The notes beneath the pieces were generated by a model. It was given only the letters and a program-made list of their open reading frames with translations. It was not told the DNA's origin and searched no databases. Positions 47,307 through 58,900 of a stretch of DNA of 64,000 bases are shown here, one piece after another; positions within the stretch are counted from its first letter, which is position 1; each line of letters opens with the position of its first letter. A program made the position numbers and the translations under genes. Source of the stretch: Paramarasmius palmivorus (taxonomy: Eukaryota > Basidiomycota > Agaricomycetes > Agaricales > Marasmiaceae); assembly GCA_037176845.1 (NCBI GenBank), contig JAYKXP010000179.1:22012-86011 (forward strand). Direction: 5' to 3'.

Positions 47307-48765
47307 ATGGGTAAAAAGCTCAGTCATGCCATGCTCGACTCCCAGACAGGCAGGCCTTATCGAATGTGTCGCAAGTGCGGCGACACCTCTCCTCCTCATC
47401 CTATGAAGTTCTGCACTTCATACAAGCGTCGTCTGAAGAACACCAAACTGGTGAGTTCCGTCCACTTCTGTGGATTTCCCTATACTAACAATACCGTGTC
47501 GGAGGCCCACGACAGTACAGAGCTAAGCCCTGTTACAGCCCCTGCAACGACTTCTGGCGACAATGAGGTATGTCTTGCGTGCCTTTGGCATAACACTCTG
47601 ACGTTCTCCCCTAGGTTCCCTACGAAGGCTCAGCCGAGGTTGACGCTCGTGGAGATATGAGTTTGAACATGAATATGAACTCTAATGCGAACACAGGCAC
47701 ATTGACCACTCTCGGAGATCAACTATCATGCGCAAGTCACACTGAAACGAGTTCTATGGGCACCGTGCAAGGTTCTCCTGCTGAGGCAAGTTTTACATAC
47801 CCTCTATGTCCATTAACTGATACATCACTTTGGTATTGGTAGGATGCCAACACGGTCCCAGATCGCATACCTGACAGCCTGATAGATCCTATCCTGCGAA
47901 ATCTCTCTGCGACTCCGACGTCACCACGCGCTCCTCCAGCGACTCCTTCTCGAGCTTCATCTGTCACCCCTCTACGTTTAATGAGTTCTACTGATGAACT
48001 GGGTTCACCTGCGATATCTACCCCCACTTCTTCAGAAACCACGGCCTCTTCCCCTGTGTCAACGCCGAGTAAACCAAGACGAAAGAGACCCACCAAGGCT
48101 GATCCGTGTTTCGGCGAAGTAGTTGGTGCCTACCGAGGTACTAAAGTTATGAGTGAGTGCCCAATACTCCGCTATCCTTTCTTCATTAAACTTGTTCCTC
48201 TCTAGCAATCCGCCGCACTCGTCAGCCCATCGAGGAGAAACTCAAAGCCAAGCGTCTGAAGAATGGTCAGTCAGATGAACTGGACCTCGGGATCAATATC
48301 CCCAAAGTGTTCTACGACCGAACACGGTCCCTGGTCACCCAGGTAATGTGATTAGGCATCTAACTCCATACTCTTACTCAATCAGAGTGTTGCTAGTTGC
48401 ATGATCTGGCAGAAATTACCGGATCATGGGTCCACTTTAGCGCACAACATCCTACCGCCTCTCAGCCGTTCATCCACTATACCTCCAAGCGTCTGCGCAG
48501 TGAAGGGGGAGAACTGCTAGACAACCTTCATTAAGCTAACCACGAGCTTTATCAATCACTCATGACGGCACGGAGATGTGACACGACTCAACTGGCCGCC
48601 CAGTTAGCCAAGGCCACTGGGAAGCTAGCTCAGGTCGAGGCGGATGCAGAAGCTAGGATCTTGGAGGCTACGGCGGCAAAGGAAGCTGCTGAAAAGGCTA
48701 CCACAGAGCTGCGAGCAATGATAGCGGCGGCTGGAATCAATATTGCGAATGTATCTACAGCTTAA
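47307..48765 (+). CDS. Element zinc-cluster and coiled-coil protein, one in-frame stop
   Basis: Exons 47,307-47,450; 47,505-47,567; 47,615-47,785; 47,843-48,152; 48,206-48,342; 48,397 onward. The N-terminus has CRKCGDTSPPHPMKFC, a C-x2-C...H...C zinc-ribbon-like cluster at residues 21-36. The middle is Ser/Thr/Pro-rich. The C-terminal half has KAKRLKNGQ, then GSWVHFSAQHPTASQPFIHY, a motif seen in other basidiomycete element proteins. The frame meets TAA at 48,532-48,534 but stays open in the same frame to 48,765 with a coiled coil (QLAAQLAKATGKLAQVEA). So the TAA probably replaces CAA and the ancestral protein was about 397 residues, 320 if the TAA is the true end. The third intron starts with GC (GCAAGT). 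Divergent from the transposase; 93 bases separate the starts, so they may share a promoter. Confidence 0.65.
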
Positions 48766-48796
48766 TAGCCTTCGCGTACAAATCGTTATCAAAATT

Positions 48797-49400
48797 TTAT
48801 AATGTTCGTTCACTAACATGCAGACTGAATGTAGACGCAGGATAAGAATGTACAGGAGGTAATGCTTCGGAATAGGACGGATATTGTGGGTACGGTATTG
48901 AGAAGGGAGGTGGAAAGTAGTAACTGGCCGGGTGATACCATGGAGGTGCGAGCATAGAGGGAGGAGTGTGAGGTTCCCAAGGACTCGCCGAACGTTGAGA
49001 AAATGCAGGTGGACCGTCTTTACTTTTGCGTGAAGCGCTAGAAAGAGAGTGAGGACTGATAATTGTGAGGAGGACTGCGACGAACCGTTTCCTTTTTTTA
49101 CGATGCCGTGGTGGACACGCATCCTTCATTTGTTTCAGCCTGAAGCCCTACTGTTGAGGTCTGAAGTATCTGTTACAAGGAGTTTCACCTTACCCTAGCT
49201 CCTTCAGCTTAGACCGATAGCGTCTCATTCTCTCTCGTGCTCGCTCTCGAATTCGTTCATCATTGCTGTATAGACCTGGTCAGTATCCAAGAACGTCATG
49301 AAGATTCTGAATCATTCTTACCCATTGGGATATGGTAAAAGGGACGGTTCTCTTGTGGATACAGGCATGGAGGCTCTGAGCGTAGTTGGAGGAAGTTAGC
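48797..49400 (-). CDS. Small basic, Pro/Tyr-rich element protein (5' end unresolved)
   Basis: Three exons on -: from about 49,322 upward (ending in a PYPNG segment), 49,265-49,194 and 49,139-48,797. The middle exon encodes DERIRERARERMRRYRSKLK, an arginine-rich helix like the Y-R-x-K basic helices of other element proteins. The last exon is first basic (RHRKKRKR) and then rich in P/Y (FSIPYPQYPSYSEALPP). Likely DNA or RNA binding by composition only. The upstream exon and start codon were not found. Tail to tail with the preceding + gene. Confidence 0.5.
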
Positions 49401-50593
49401 ACGTCTAAAACGTCACATCTGTCACATAGTTCCTGCTGAGCGCCAAGTGTCTAAGCTAAGCGCCCTGCCCTCACCACGCACAGGAGATCGACCACTCTAG
49501 GCAATAGAAACAATCCTTTCTCTTTAATGTATATACCGCAATCCAGGGGTCGATCACCCCGGATTTTACAGGCCGTCTCGTGTCTTGAAAGTCTTGAAAC
49601 ATGAGGCCTGAGGCTCCAACAAACAACAGACAAACTCACCACGCCGAGCTGTTATGATTACTATTGAAATGGAATGTCAAGGCAGTCACTGTACTCTCAT
49701 TAATACCAATACCCATATAGCACTGTCAGCAGACTGTCAGTTGGCGGTAATCATTCCAGCTCGTCCATGCAGTGTGGTAAGTATCGCAATCTTTGTACGT
49801 ACATATGTTCAACTTCTCTTGCTTCTCACAACCACATCAAGGCTCAACACGCAATCGTACCACCTGTATTAGGTCGATCCGCACCATAGGTTCTGTCCTC
49901 AACAATCCAAGAATTCTCGCACCTAGTATCACAGGTGCTGACTTTGCGCAAAATCGGGAACAGTCTCAAACCAAGAACAGACTTTCAATGTAACTCGCAG
50001 CGTGGTGAGTCTGTTGAACTTCCTCTTTCAGAGGGATCCATCTAAGCTCCGATTACAGACGGGAACAGTGTTGAAACAGTTTCGACCCAGCAGAGTTTAA
50101 CCTCGAAAACAGTGAGGGATCAGCCAAAGAGAATTATTGAAAGCCTTTCAAGGTATTATCAGGGCGTGGTGAGTGCGTTCAAATTCGGTTGATAGAGGTG
50201 ACTATTGACGTCAATGCGTGGAATCACTGGCAGTAATCCTCATTGGCCCAAATATGAAGAAAACTATAAATTACTGGTCGAGCAAGAATGTCAAAACACC
50301 ACGACTCTGTAAGTATTACCGGAAACACGCTGTTCACTGGTACTTCGGCATGGTTTATCTCAAGTTGGTTTTCAGTATCAGATCCACAGACTATCCTTGT
50401 GTCGTTATTGTTATTTTCCTGCTACTCAGTACGAAATTGGGCCGTTCATCAAAGCCAGAGACATCGGACTTGCTGGTGACTGAAATGTGCGTGGTGAGTC
50501 TGCACATTTCCTCTACAGTTAGTTCGACATCTAAACATTACTACTTCAGCATCAACATCTATTCTGTTCACTCGCTAGGTACCTCCGTCACCG
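49401..50593 (+). other. Probable 5' exons of the next gene, unresolved
   Basis: Several CGTG/GTGAGT donor-like sites (about 50,003, 50,165 and 50,490) and one GTGTG/GTAAGT (49,769) are spaced along + with acceptor-like CAGs between. This suggests short exons of the gene that continues at 50,594. The phases did not join into one frame, so no model is given. A frame from 49,654 (MITIEMECQGSHC...) may be one exon. Confidence 0.35.
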
Positions 50594-51640
50594 ATGCCTC
50601 CAATATTCCTGAAGAATCGTCGTAGTTCAACTCCCCCCAATCCACCTTCACGGCCGCACGACAACATAGGTCACTCTCTGTGCTCTCTGGCTCAGCCAAA
50701 CATGTCTCACCTGTTCTCTATTATTCCAGGTTCCGATCAGCACAGGAGTCCATCCCCTGCAATTTCTGAGGCTTCGTCAACGGACTCAGAGTCAGCAGTT
50801 AGCGCGTTGTGGAAAATTATACATAAGGACCGAATCATTGTGGCCGCACCGGACGGTTGGAGGTTTGAATATCGATCCAACACCAACAACCTTGAAGACA
50901 CGCCATCCTCCGATTGCCTTGACGCGGACAGACAACCCTATCACACAACGTCGCCTCCCGATGACAGAGTGAATTCTGGTAAGATTCCTCGCTTTCTTTT
51001 CTTGCAGGTGGACTGTTTTCAATGTGTACAATTGGCCCTTTATAGACGTGGATTTCTCAGAGGGGAAACTTGAAGATGGTAGGTTTTATTCCGGTACATG
51101 AACACCAAGCTTATTTTTTAGTCGCAGCAAAGCACGTCCATGAACCCCCTGCCAACTCAAAAGTTAGTGGAGCGACTCAATGTGACGCGTTCATTGACTC
51201 CAGTGGGGGCTTAAAGCGTTCCGATTCGCCTCAAGTTGTTACTGGTCAATATCACGCCGAACCTGAGCTGTTACCCCCCCAAAGGAGATCGCAAAAGCCC
51301 CAAAAGGGTAAGTTGCGAGCACTTCATGATAACATACCTGACCATATGGAATATTCTTAGCGACAAGGGTAGATCTAGGAGCGAATTCCTCCGACAAAAG
51401 ACGCAAGGAACAGAAATGCAAAGCCAAGTGAGTAGAGATAGATTCTGCCATATTTACCTACTCATGATGATTACTATTTCAAGACTGCGTGGGCGGAAAA
51501 AAGAGGAGATGAGGGCCAAGCAAGCAGTATACGCCACAACTTACCGAGCAAAGAACCGGGAGAAGTTGAAGGAAAAAGCCTGGCTCTATCAACGTAACCG
51601 AAAGGCCAGGCTCGAGGTACAGACCCAACAATCTGGCTAG
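50594..51640 (+). CDS. Element protein with basic helical C-terminus
   Basis: Spliced reading from ATG 50,594: exon 1 to 50,669, then exons carrying HRSPSPAISEASSTDSESA, KIIHKDRIIVAAPDGWRFEY, VDFSEGKLEDV, KHVHEPPANSKVSGATQ, a lysine-rich exon (SDKRRKEQKCKAK) and a final exon RKKEEMRAKQ...YRAKNREKLKEKAWLYQRN ending at TAG 51,638-51,640. All junctions keep frame; the first four introns are phase 1. The disordered acidic/proline N-terminal part followed by a basic Y-R-x-K-N-R-E helix suggests a nucleic-acid-binding accessory protein, by inference. Upstream exons may exist. No premature stop was found. Confidence 0.6.
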
Positions 51641-52017
51641 CATTGGTGGGTGTTGATTGGTCTACTACGGGCCACAGGCTCGGAAATCGCCGCAGGTTAC
51701 AGTGGAACAAGGGATGTTACGCCTTCTTCACGTCAAAGTTGGGTTATAGAACAATGTAGAGGCGCTTGGGTGGCCTTTCTTCCATAATTGAGGGCGAGAA
51801 ATTTTTTTTGAAGTGACTGAATGAGTGAGGTTGTATTGGAGACGGTATTGGAGACGTCTGTATGCATGGAATGTGAGTCGGCCAAGGGTCGACGTTTGTT
51901 TGGTCTTTATTAGCGAAACAAATGCAAATTTCGATCCTGAAGTCGCGAGACATCTTTCCTTCCTCCTCCTCCCATCTTCCCATTAGCTTCCACTGCTTCC
52001 TGTGCCTTGCGTTGACA
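51641..52017. other. Intergenic region inside the element
   Basis: Holds the 3' end of one element gene and the promoter of the next. No distinctive motif recognised. Confidence 0.5.
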
Positions 52018-55000
52018 ATGGGTGGTCGTAACCATCGGGCTACCAGACCAGTTCTTACAGGTCCCTCAGGTATGTGTTCCTTGTCCAGCTAACTCGTGCT
52101 CGCGTTTGTTGATGTCTTCTCTCAGGTGCTGTCAAGGGGAGCTCCAAGCAGCCGGGCACAACATCCTCAGCAACAGGTATCGATGTTCAACGTCTTTCAA
52201 CCAATACACAGATGGCTGACTTCAGGACTAGGTCAAGGAAAGTTACCGAAGACGGCTCCCGCAAAGAACGCCACCAAAAAGGGTACGTCGCGCTCTGGTG
52301 TCTAACAGACGTGTTGCTGAAAATAGTCACAGGTGCTACAAAGACCTCTAAAGAGGTTTACGAAGGTATTCTCCCAATTTGATACCACGACTTCGCTGAC
52401 GCCTTGCCTTGCAGAGCTTCAAGTTGCAACTACCAAGTATGAGGAAGCTGGATCGGCAGCCAAGGCAGCTCTCGCGGAGGTAGCATTGGCGGAACAAGCT
52501 CTCAACATAGCCCAGATAGCAGCGGACTCAAACCCCTCTGAGGTGGCATCCCTTCAGGTGGAACAGGCTGAATCTGCCGTAACAGCTAAGAAGGACATCA
52601 GCAAGGAGGCATCACGCAAGGCGGCCCAACTCAAAGGCCAGAGAACTCGTCTGAGTACCAAATTTGGTAAGCCTTTGGTTTTGTTGAGAGTCAAAACATT
52701 AAACCTGTCCATTCAGCCACCATGCAGAAGGCAGAGAATGCTGCGAAGAAACGAAAAAAAGGGACAGTTACGGAGGTCGTCGATGAAGACAAGGATAGTG
52801 ACCTCACAGACATCGAGGGTTCGTCCATTGTGATTTTTTCTTGCGTCAACGCCATAATGACGGCCTCAGATCCGTTTGCAGATTTAGATGATGCAGAGAC
52901 GGACACTCTATTCAACCGTAAGGTGGATTTGGCAATCAAGGCAACGAAGATCACGGGTAGGGAAGAAGTTTCACAGATCCCACATCCTTTCATTTACCGT
53001 GTTATTTGTAGAGACACCACGTCAGCCTTCCGATAATCAAACGTCGACCAATGCGCACCGAGTTACAGCATCCAATCCCAAACAGGTAGCGACTGAGCCT
53101 CAAGTTACCCAGTCATCTCGAGCAGGAACAGAGGCACTAGACCCAGTCTCAGGACCTGAACCGACACCAGCAATAACTCCACCTACTGCTGACCCTGGCC
53201 ACTTGCATGCAAGTCAAGATCATTCTCCACCTTCACCGGCCACTTCCCAAACATTGTCTGATGGCCAGCATGTCGGCGATGCGGATGTTCTCCAGGACAG
53301 TATCCAAGAACGGGCCAAATCTGATACGGTAACCAATACGAGTACCGACAGTGATTTGAATCAGGAAGCAAGACAACCACAGGAGAAGCGCGTGGAAGGT
53401 GAGATTACATTGGACTGACTGTAGTGCGTGTACTGAGCACTATGATCCTCAGATTCATCAGCATCGTCCGTGTCACCCACAGCGCATCAAGTTTGGTTGT
53501 CACCAGAGCCTGCCCACCAGTCAACTGCTGAGGGTTCAGACCGTCCAGATGCATTGCAAGATGCTCCAGCTGGTCCGGATGGTACGGAATGCACATCAAA
53601 TCACCAAGACAGGGACCGTCAAGTAGAGATGCGCTCAGAAGGTGTGACACTTCGGCTAGCTCACGTCACGTAACTCCTGACCGAGATCGCCAGATTCAGA
53701 GAGGAATGACCAACAAGATAACGAAGTCAGGAAAGATCCAAAGGAAGCGCCCGACACTCATAACCAGGTCGAAGAAGATCCAGCTAGGGAAGTAGACGAG
53801 ATTATATCTGAATCAGAGGCGCCTCTCCAAGTCAAGAAACGTCGGCGCACCACCCAAATAATTATGTCCGACGATGAAGGTAAGCATTAATATTATTCTG
53901 CCTTCCGAAAACGTCTGAGCAGATTACAGGGCAGCCACCCACCAAGCAAGGTATATCTATGATTTTGCATCACATGTAGGTTGTTGTTGACCCAACTACA
54001 GCGATCCCTAAGAAGGGAAAACAAATCAAAGGCACTCGTAAACGCAAGGTGGCCGAAGATGGGGATGAAGCCGTTGAGGGTGAGTTTTGCTTGGACTGCA
54101 TTGTCTATAGCTGCTCACTGTCCAGTTGTTTAGAACCTCCTAAGAAGCGAGCCAAGGAAGACAATGATGGGGAGGTGGTGGAAACGAAGTGGGGTATGTA
54201 TGGTTGATAAATTGATAGAGCATAGACGCTGATTACCTACAGTCCGAAAGGCACGCTCTAGCATTTGACGAAGGGAGCTAGGGGCGGACAAAGACGAGGT
54301 GCTCAGTGGAGAAGACCCGAAGAGGCTAGGCAAGTTTCGTTTATGACTGATGCAACCGTAAACTGACAATGTCGTCTTAGAGAAAATTAATAATTGGTTT
54401 AATCAGGCTATCCATGCGAGTGGGCCTTCTGCTATACCGGTACCGTCGTCAGCGTGGGGTATACGCACTCTCCTTTACAAATCGGCTTGGCTTCTTCCCG
54501 AGCTCGTCACGACATCGAGGGAGATCGCACTCTTGGCTCTGGTCTCCGGTGAAGGAAACCTAATTTGTCGCTATCATACCAAGTGCGAGAAGTCTAACGA
54601 AAACCGGGGTTGCGTTGATGGAGACTACGACACATTGTTTGGACGTCCCTGGCAGCCATTGCCTTCGCCAGAAAAGACTGCGCTCATCAATCAACGACGC
54701 AAAGAAGCGAAGGACAAAGTCCCCGAGCCCTTGGTACATCCAGCAGACAAGGAATGGTCTTGTGCTTTGTGGAAGCGCGTCGACGGACGAGATCCGGATG
54801 CAGCAGATTGTGGGTGCTTGGTCCGGGACTTACTCCTCGATATGTGGTACTGGAAGAAAGCGGTACTCACTTCACCGACTTCCAACCTCATAGATGGGTG
54901 GCGCAACGACTTTCTCGATCCGAGGCAACAAGCGTTGGTCTGTGCACAATACCGTGAGTCATCTTTACTCGACATTGATGATCTTTATCCGTTGGCTTCG

Positions 55001-55222
55001 GAGAACGGAGTATGGGTTAAACGTGATGAGTTCCATATTCGTCGTGTTCAGGCACAACGTGCTCTGGAGCTCGTCACCAAAGGAGAAAGTGCTCAGGCGG
55101 CCAAGGAACAGAGGGAAGAAGAGCAGGGCGATGCTGAAATTTCTGCAGCCGCAAGGTTGCCCAAACCGGTTGGAGTTGAAGGGTTAGACGCTGCAAAGGA
55201 GGTCATTGAACAAGCTGATTAG
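52018..55222 (+). CDS. Fifteen-exon element protein, all introns phase 1, one in-frame stop
   Basis: ATG at 52,018 (MGGRNHRATRPVLTG). Fourteen introns lie near 52,072, 52,192, 52,283, 52,365, 52,665, 52,819, 52,956, 53,400, 53,641, 53,880, 53,949, 54,081, 54,195 and 54,332. Every one is phase 1; the last uses a GC donor (GCAAGT). Order: short basic exons; an alanine-rich coiled coil (KYEEAGSAAKAALAEVALAE); KKRKKG nuclear-signal-like; an acidic stretch (VVDEDKDSDLTD); a long Ser/Thr/Pro-rich linker; more lysine-rich modules; then a folded C-terminal domain from about 54,385 (WGIRTLLYKSAWLLPELV, C-x4-C pairs, DCGCLVRDLLLDMWYWKKAV) ending at TAG, 55,220-55,222. In-frame TGA at 54,266-54,268 fits a former CGA. 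Function unknown; not recognised as an enzyme. Confidence 0.65.
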
Positions 55223-55586
55223 GTCGTTACTGAGGTCTTGTCATTGTAATTAACATATGAAATCGATAAGTACTTTGATGGACTTCATAGCATGGACTCT
55301 AGGCGGGACTAGACCGACAGGACTTATGAATACAGGAACCAATGCAAAGGAAAGACTTGGCTCATCCGTTTTTAGTATTTGTGTTCAACTTAGCTCCCTG
55401 AACACCAGAGATTTCCGGCCATCTTATGTTATGAGACGTTATCGGGAATCAAGTATTTATTGTTGATATGAAACGTTTCTACAGATAAACGGAAGCATTA
55501 GGAAAAATATGATTCATCACACCAAGCGGTCTCAGGACGGATTCGGAAAGCGCTTAGTGACAGTCAATTAGCGATTCTCGTTGACG
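55223..55586. other. Convergent intergenic region
   Basis: Lies between the 3' ends of the fifteen-exon gene and the F-box gene. Short frames only. Confidence 0.5.
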
Positions 55587-57165
55587 CTAGAATCCGAAAC
55601 AAACGTACTGGACATATGGAGGATCGAAACAGTCACACGGGTAGTATCCCACAGGACATTGGCATTCGTTAACAATGCCATTGCTTGCAACGGAGAGAGT
55701 GTCGGAGTCGGAGTCCGAGTCCGAGTCTTCATAACACCGATGACGCCAGTCAACACGTTCCAATGGAGGAAGTCTGTCGGTAAAGCGCTGGAAGGTGCAC
55801 TGTGGTACTGCAGGGATCAAGGCAGCAGTTTCCGCCGGCGTATTAAAGAAGTATACCACGCTGATTGTGGGGTTTCGAGTGAGGAATTGAACGAGCGAAT
55901 TGTGATAGTCGATGTTGAAGTATGTCGTGCTTTTTCTCCATTCGAAGGAGAATGCCGTGAGGTTCGGAGCATCAAACCAGCGGAACAAATTTGGTCCCAC
56001 ATGACCCCAGTAATCTTCATCAGCGTAATGGAACGTCGCGAGGTTGGGTAGCGGGATACGGTGCTGTAAGACGTGGGTTTGGGGTGCATTGCCAGCCATC
56101 TGCCAATTGCCTGTGTGAGAATCGACGCCAGTGACAAGAATCACTTGAATGGAGGGCACGTGTCTGGCAGCTTGGAGAACATATAGGACAGTGCGGCTGC
56201 TGCCGCGAATACGGAGATGCCGAACAGTGCCTGGAAGGTCATGCAGGTCATTGTTGAAGTGGGGTAATCTCCATGAATCCACTGCCGAAAGGGAAAATGT
56301 TTCAAGGGGGATATTGGAAGACGCAAGGATTTTCAGGAACGTGGCGAGGGATGACACACGTGTGAGGTGAATAGCTGTGAATGCCGGTGTATTCACGAGG
56401 GAGAGCTGGTCGTGAGTGCGCAGAACGGTAGTTGCGAGGTATGATGGACCTAAGAACAGAAACCGCCTCCACGGACGGCTCTGGAGCAGCTGCATTAAGG
56501 GACATGGGGACAAGGGAACGGTGTCAGCGACATCGATACCGTAATCCCCAGGGTTGGGCACCTCAACAAGTATCTGCAGTGACCACGAGCCTGTCATGGC
56601 GAGGAGTTTCGAAACGGATTTTAAGAGGGTGCGAGGATGATTGGGACAATTGATGCGCCTGCGCAGCTGAATAGAGGTAAATAGCTCGGGGTGGCTGTGC
56701 ACCAGAGCGTGAAATTGGCGCGAGAGCATTGAGAGGACGACGATCTGTGGACAATATATATATGGCTGTGGGGCATTGGTTGACGCAAAGGAGGCCTCGA
56801 TGTGCACCTCCGGGGTGGCATACTTGAAAATGCGAAGAATGAGTTCGGTAGGGCAACGTTGGATGGGAGAAGTGAGCCAGCGGAGGTTCTCTCGATAGTC
56901 ACGAAGGGTGTTACGGAGTTGAGTGTACTGCTGGTGGTCCATATCACCGAACACATGAGCATCACGAAGCCATGCTGCGGCAGTGAGTGTTCGGTCAAGC
57001 TCGCTGTCAAGTACCGGCTTCTGGAACTTCCAGTTGCCAATGTGAATGCTACAAGAGAACGGATTAAAAAGGGGCTTTGAGGGGGGAAAATTGATTTTAC
57101 CTGGGAAGAGTAGGTAGTGATTCAACCAAGTGAATCAGGAAGTTGGTGCTTGGGATGATATGCAT
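55587..57165 (-). CDS. F-box protein carried by the transposon
   Basis: Exon 1 57,165-57,101, intron 57,100-57,049 (52 bases, GTAAAA...TTGTAG), exon 2 57,048-55,587; 508 residues. The F-box core SPIQRCPTELILRIFKYATP lies at about residues 82-101. It is preceded by the helical LRNTLRDYRENLRWL region usual in agaricomycete F-box proteins and followed by leucine-rich, LRR-like sequence (LATFLKILASSNIPLETFSL). The C-terminal end has a run of DS repeats and a cysteine-rich tail (ECQCPVGYYPCDCF). By family knowledge it would bind SKP1 in an SCF ubiquitin ligase and recruit an unknown target. It reads intact, unlike three of its neighbours in the element. An in-frame upstream ATG at 57,282 is possible, but 57,165 gives the usual N-terminus. 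Probably a captured host gene. Confidence 0.85.
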
Positions 57166-57329
57166 GAGAACGATGTGCAGAAGGTAGAGTCTGGGTGCTG
57201 GGGAAGGAGAGGAGAGAGCAAAAGAGAAGAGAGAGAAAAGAGAAGACAAGGAAAGACGAATGGTTGGGGGACTATAAATCACTATGGTCGTGTTTGCAAC
57301 CGTTTGGGATCATTTGCTCTAGCATGTGG

Positions 57330-58900
57330 AGGGACAGTTCTTGAGGACTGTTGGTCAAGTCGTTTGGTAGTCGCAGGTCTGGAGAACTGTCTGGAGGAGG
57401 GCAGGTCTAGAGAACTGTCCGGAGAAGGACAAAGTCGAACATGATTCTCGCACGGGCCATCGTACATCAGGCGCTTATTGAAGGCTGATATGACGTACAT
57501 CAATGGATATATCATAAATTGGATTGAGGCCGGGAAGGGATAGAGGCAGGGGATAGAGGTGAGCGACTATTGGCTGTCCACGATGTTTCTCAGAAATGAC
57601 GGTTCTTATGAACCGTGTTCTTGATAGGCATACGCATTATTCTTCATGGCATCTATTGTGGTTTGGACCATATGAATGGTGGCCAGAAGGTGTAGTACGA
57701 TGTGCTTCGAACAGTTCACATGGACCATGGAGCGCCGAGGAAATGGGGATCAGTTCTTGAGAACCACTGCTGGCATATCAGGTTGTCGGCGGTTCATGTG
57801 AACCGTGTTCAGGAGGTCCTGTAGAGGATGGTATACATCGTGTATTGCGGCTCGGATTGGCAAAGGCAGACGCCCACAAGGTGTAGCGCAATGATCTCCT
57901 AACAGTTCCCATGAACCGTCGAACACCTATCCCAAAGACAACAGTTCTTGAGATCCACAGGCGGCGCGTGAGGTCGTCACCAGTTCATGTGAACTGTCGT
58001 CGGATTGAGCTATCGTAATAGTCTTCATTGCGTATATGGGGGTTGGACGTGTGGAAATGGTGTCTCGATACGTTTTAGCGCAAGGTACCTCAGGCGGGTC
58101 TCATGAACCGTGGAGCACTAGTGAGACTCCCAACAGTTCTCGAGAACTGCCCGTGAGGTATGAGGTCGTCGACAGTTCATGTGAACCATTGTCTGGTAGA
58201 GCTATCAATGATGGTCTTCGTAGTGTATATGGTGGTTGAGAAGTGTGAAACGGACACCGAGATAGGTGCAGCATGATATCCTTCGGTGGTTCTCATGAAC
58301 CATGGAGATCTAGGGAGACTTCCGACAGTTCTCGAGAACTGCTGGTCAGGTATGTGGTCGTTGACAGTTCTTGTGAACCGTCGTCGGGTAGAGCTATCAA
58401 AGACAATCTTCGTGGTATATATGGGGGTTTGCTGTGTGGAAATGGCATTCTGATACGTTTGGCGCAAGGTGCTTCAGGTGGTTCTCATGAACCGTGGAGC
58501 TCTGAGGAGAGTTCCGACAGTTCTCAAGAACTGCCGGGGAGGAATGAGGTCTTCGATAGTTCATATGAACCATGTCCAGGAAGGACTATTGATAACGGTC
58601 TTCATGATATAACTGGTCGCTCTGTGTAGGATATGGTTGACGCAGGGGAATATATGGTAGAACATTGGATAGTTCATGTAAACTGTCGGGGACGCTCTTG
58701 GCCGCCGACAGTTCTTATGAACCACCCTACAGACCCTTGTTACGCTATGAGCAACTAAGCCGAATCGTCGAAAGATCATGAAAACGCACCAAGAGGACCT
58801 TTAGTTGGGACCATCCTATGCACACCGCTTTGAGAGAAGCATAGTTCTCCTGAACCGTGCGAACACTTTGTGGACTTCGCAGTTCCTGAGAACCTCTCAC
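57330..58900 (-). repeat. Right subterminal array of GTTC-N4-GAAC dyads
   Basis: Inverted counterpart with about 20 recognisable sites in the same triplet layout (for example 58,134, 58,175, 58,288, 58,327, 58,366, 58,479, 58,519, 58,558). Sites decay toward the inside (57,337-57,430 carry GTCT or GGAC variants). The promoter of the F-box gene lies at the inner edge. Confidence 0.9.
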
